A DNA stretch of 8,792 nucleotides from Candidatus Aenigmatarchaeota archaeon. GTDB lineage: Archaea; Aenigmatarchaeota; Aenigmatarchaeia; QMZP01. The position numbers and the translations under genes are program-made. Where the stretch lies: assembly GCA_020343575.1 (NCBI GenBank), contig CP070801.1:562798-571589 (forward strand), read 5' to 3'. Numbering within the stretch: position 1 is the first letter of the stretch; every line of letters starts with the position of its first letter. This document shows, one piece after another, positions 6,735-8,792 of this stretch. Under the pieces are notes generated by a model, which had not been told where the DNA came from, searched no databases, and was given only the letters and a program-made list of their open reading frames with translations.

Positions 6735-6743
6735 ATATTTATA
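6735..6743 (+). promoter_or_regulatory. TATA box for gapN (leaderless)
   Basis: ATATTTATA is centred about 26 nt before the ATG at 6765 with no Shine-Dalgarno site between, which is the leaderless archaeal arrangement. It lies about 33 bp from the TATA box of the divergent aldolase/phosphatase, so the two pre-initiation complexes would be close enough to interfere. Confidence 0.6.
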
Positions 6744-6759
6744 ATCAGAAAATAAATAT
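6735..6759. promoter_or_regulatory. Inverted repeat over the gapN promoter, possible operator
   Basis: ATATTTAT (6735-6742) and ATAAATAT (6752-6759) form an 8-bp inverted repeat with a 9-bp spacer, covering the TATA box and the stretch up to 5 nt before the gapN start. A further ATAAATAT at 6682-6689 lies 2 bp before the divergent start codon. A regulator bound here could block both genes. The sequence is very AT-rich, so chance is a real alternative. Confidence 0.25.
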
Positions 6760-6764
6760 AACAC

Positions 6765-8240
6765 ATGGGCCCCTGGAATGAGATAAGGTTTACAAAGGAT
6801 GGAAAGAGGGTTTACAAGCTGTTTATTGGCGGGAGATGGGTTAAATCCTCAAACAATAAAACATTCGATGTAAAAAATCCTGCGACAGACAAACTAGTCG
6901 CCAGGGTTCAGAAAGCAACCCCCGACGATGCATTGAGAGCAATAGAGTCCGCGCACAAAACCAAGAGCTTGATTTCGGAGATGCCTGCTGTTCAGAGGAT
7001 AGAGCTCCTTGAAAAAATCCATGAACTGGTTCTGAAATACAAAAAAGACCTTGTTGATATGATTGTTCAAGAGGCTGGAAAGCCAGTAGTTTATGCTGAG
7101 GGAGAGGTCAAGGCAACAGCCGAAAGGTTGCACTTCGCAGCCGAGGAGGCGAAGACGTTTCAGGGAGAATACATACCAGGAGATATCACGCCAGATACTG
7201 TTAAAAAATTCGCGATAGTTTCAAGAAAACCCAGAGGAGTGGTGTTGGCGATATCCTCATTCAACTACCCCCTTTACATATCCATTGCAAAAGTCGCCCC
7301 AGCTATTGCCTCAGGAAACTCCGTTGTTCTTAAATCAGCCTCTGATGACCCGATATGTACCCTGATGTTTGCAAGACTAGCAGAGCTTGCGGGTATGCCT
7401 AAAGGAGTTTTCAATGTTGTGGCAGGGTCGAGCTCTGAGATAGGGGATTTGATGGTTTCAGATAAGAGAGTCAATATGATATCCTTTACAGGATCCACCT
7501 ATGTTGGAAAACATATAGCGGATATTGCTGGAATGAAAAGACTCCATCTCGAGCTTGGTGGAAAAGGTCCTGCAATCGTTCTAGAAGACGCTGACTTGGG
7601 TTTGGTGGTGAAGGAGTGTCTAACAGCAGCCTTGAAGTTTTCTGGTCAGAGGTGTGATGCAATATCAAGGGTAATAATTGTAGATAGGGTTGCGAATGAT
7701 TTTGTGGAGATAATACTTAAAGGTATCAAGAGATGGAAGGTTGGTAGCCCAAGAAATAGAAAAACCAAGATAGGACCCCTCATAAACAAAAAAGCGATAG
7801 AAAAGGTAGAGGTTCTGGTCAAAGAAGCCGTGGAGAAGGGAGCAAAAATCCTCTACGGTGGAAAGAAAAAGAGGTTGTATTACTATCCAACTGTTTTGGA
7901 TAATGTGAATCAAAACATGAGGATTGCATGGGAAGAGACGTTCGGACCTGTTGTTACAATAATAAGGGTCAAGGATGAAAAAGAGGCGTTAAAAGTCGCG
8001 AACCAGTCGAATTATGGTCTGGATGCATGTGTTTTCACGAGGGATATAGAAAAAGCTATATCAATAGCAAGAAATCTGGAGGATGGTTCTGTCACTATAA
8101 ATGCCCATCCCTCACACGGACTTGGGAATTTTCCTTTTGGAGGAGACAAGGATTCTGGTATAGGAAGAGAGGGTTTAAACTACTCAATAGATGAGATGAC
8201 AAAACTGCATACGATTGTTTTCACAAAGATTAGGAAATAA
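6765..8240 (+). CDS. gapN: Non-phosphorylating glyceraldehyde-3-phosphate dehydrogenase (GAPN type)
   Basis: This 491-aa aldehyde-dehydrogenase-superfamily enzyme probably oxidises glyceraldehyde 3-phosphate directly to 3-phosphoglycerate with NAD(P)+, an irreversible glycolytic step that bypasses 1,3-bisphosphoglycerate and yields no ATP. Visible catalytic features are N167 in S-F-N-Y-P, E263 in L-E-L-G-G-K, nucleophile C297 in S-G-Q-R-C-D-A, and E391 in E-E-T-F-G-P-V; the cofactor loop F-T-G-S-T is at 241-245. The G-Q-R-C-D-A-x-S-R context and the C-terminal N-F-P-F-G-G segment (455-460) resemble GAPN more than generic aldehyde dehydrogenases. After K190 the sequence is S-A-S, where NAD-specific relatives have a glutamate, so NADP+ use is plausible. 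Lactaldehyde or succinate-semialdehyde dehydrogenase is the main alternative. The neighbouring triose-phosphate genes favour GAPN. Its last 11 bp overlap the convergent reductase gene. Confidence 0.82.
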   Translation: MGPWNEIRFTKDGKRVYKLFIGGRWVKSSNNKTFDVKNPATDKLVARVQKATPDDALRAIESAHKTKSLISEMPAVQRIELLEKIHELVLKYKKDLVDMIVQEAGKPVVYAEGEVKATAERLHFAAEEAKTFQGEYIPGDITPDTVKKFAIVSRKPRGVVLAISSFNYPLYISIAKVAPAIASGNSVVLKSASDDPICTLMFARLAELAGMPKGVFNVVAGSSSEIGDLMVSDKRVNMISFTGSTYVGKHIADIAGMKRLHLELGGKGPAIVLEDADLGLVVKECLTAALKFSGQRCDAISRVIIVDRVANDFVEIILKGIKRWKVGSPRNRKTKIGPLINKKAIEKVEVLVKEAVEKGAKILYGGKKKRLYYYPTVLDNVNQNMRIAWEETFGPVVTIIRVKDEKEALKVANQSNYGLDACVFTRDIEKAISIARNLEDGSVTINAHPSHGLGNFPFGGDKDSGIGREGLNYSIDEMTKLHTIVFTKIRK

Positions 8241-8792
8241 CTCCTACCGGAAAATCCATGTCAAGTTCATCGAGGCTTTTTCTTTTCAGTCCTTTGAAGA
8301 ACTTTTCTAAATCCTCGCTATTCAAGTCCTTGTAAAACTCCCTGAACATGAGACCTAAGGCTATGTTTTTTCCAATCTCTTTTCTCCACCGGGTTTCGTA
8401 CTGGCTCAGAAATTCCTCAGAGAAGTTTTTCTCCTCGAATGTTTTCTTTATAACATCACTCGCGATTCCTGCGCAGGTCAATCCATATATTATACCGCCA
8501 CCGGACCAGGGCTTGACCTGGCTGGCTGCATCTCCAACAAGCAGTGTTCTGGGGAAGTATGTTTTCTGTAAACCTATTGGGATCAGGCCTGCCCTTTTCT
8601 TATAGCTCTTCAACCTGAAGAATTTTTCCAAGTCCTGAAATTTTGCATCCATTGAGAGCATACCATACTCGACAGATTCTCCTCTTGGTATTTTCCAAAA
8701 AAAACCATCAGAAATCAAATTTTTGTCAAACCATAACTCAACGAAATCTGAGTCGTTTCTCTCTTCTGTTATCGCTATCAATCCCCTAACAG
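8230..8792 (-). CDS. Geranylgeranyl-reductase-family flavoprotein, C-terminal half (5' end outside the window)
   Basis: The frame is open to the right edge and ends with TAA at 8230; 186 residues are visible. A TTG at 8779-8781 is only an internal leucine codon, preceded in frame by V-R-G, so the gene is cut by the window. The key feature is the third FAD-binding segment, V-G-D-A-A-S-Q-V-K-P-W-S-G-G-G-I (nt 8479-8526), typical of archaeal geranylgeranyl reductases and related p-hydroxybenzoate-hydroxylase-fold enzymes. About 80 residues upstream, G-F-F-W-K-I-P-R-G-E (nt 8674-8703) matches the family's Y-x-W-x-F-P lipid-cavity motif with Y to F and F to I changes. Family members saturate the isoprenoid chains of archaeal ether lipids, or free prenyl groups, at the membrane. 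About 100 residues follow the FAD motif, as expected for a ~390-aa enzyme. The exact substrate is uncertain because archaea carry several paralogues. It is convergent with gapN and overlaps it by 11 bp. Confidence 0.85.
   Translation of the reverse strand, partial: VRGLIAITEERNDSDFVELWFDKNLISDGFFWKIPRGESVEYGMLSMDAKFQDLEKFFRLKSYKKRAGLIPIGLQKTYFPRTLLVGDAASQVKPWSGGGIIYGLTCAGIASDVIKKTFEEKNFSEEFLSQYETRWRKEIGKNIALGLMFREFYKDLNSEDLEKFFKGLKRKSLDELDMDFPVGVIS
8277..8286 (+). terminator. T-rich terminator candidate for gapN
   Basis: TTTTTCTTTT begins 37 nt after the gapN stop codon, within the 3' end of the convergent reductase gene. It is the strongest T tract downstream of any plus-strand gene here and fits hairpin-free archaeal termination. 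Confidence 0.35.

Noticed and set aside
6680..6766. Longer aldolase/phosphatase start at 6766 (or 6694), adding up to 29 N-terminal residues
   Set aside because: The family starts at M-K-x-T-x-S-V-I-K-A-D, the extra residues come from AT-rich promoter sequence, and the 6766 start would overlap the gapN start codon. The TATA box fits 6679.
8779..8781. TTG start for the reductase gene
   Set aside because: It would give a protein lacking the N-terminal Rossmann FAD domain. The frame remains open to the window edge, so TTG is an internal leucine codon.
1..8792. Mobile element, CRISPR array, tRNA or rRNA
   Set aside because: I saw no transposase or integrase motifs, no regularly spaced direct repeats outside coding repeats, and no tRNA-like or rRNA-like segments on either strand.

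Overview
The window reads as archaeal chromosomal DNA. The evidence is a short archaeal-type triosephosphate isomerase (222 aa), a bifunctional fructose-1,6-bisphosphate aldolase/phosphatase, a non-phosphorylating glyceraldehyde-3-phosphate dehydrogenase, a geranylgeranyl-reductase-family flavoprotein of the kind that saturates archaeal lipids, and TATA boxes about 25 nt upstream of start codons with no Shine-Dalgarno site (leaderless pattern). Arginine codons are mostly AGA/AGG. I cannot fix the lineage; a euryarchaeal or lipid-synthesising DPANN-type archaeon would fit. I see no rRNA, tRNA, CRISPR array, IS element or other mobile DNA.

Left part (1-3892, + strand): two consecutive genes for very long, low-complexity coiled-coil proteins joined by an ATGA overlap. 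The first is open at the left edge, so only its C-terminal 238 residues are visible. The second is complete (1058 aa), has no cysteine, is almost proline-free between residues 220 and 1021, and contains several families of degenerate internal repeats plus a Pro/Glu/Lys-rich tail. I do not recognise either protein. This is the most novel part of the window.

Middle and right part (3887-8240): four compact central-carbon genes on alternating strands. They are a PfkB-family sugar/nucleoside kinase (-), triosephosphate isomerase (+), fructose-1,6-bisphosphate aldolase/phosphatase (-) and GAPN-type dehydrogenase (+). The isomerase, aldolase/phosphatase and dehydrogenase all act on triose phosphates. 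The aldolase/phosphatase works only toward sugar synthesis and GAPN only toward glycolysis. These two opposing one-way enzymes fire divergently from one 85-bp intergenic region, which suggests reciprocal control. The kinase and isomerase are likewise divergent across 98 bp.

Right edge (8230-8792, - strand): the C-terminal half of a geranylgeranyl-reductase-family FAD enzyme, cut by the window edge.

The layout is very dense. All three convergent gene pairs overlap or abut at their 3' ends (6-bp overlap, 1-bp gap, 11-bp overlap). The only non-coding stretches are the two divergent promoter regions, and no gene-free stretch exceeds 100 bases.
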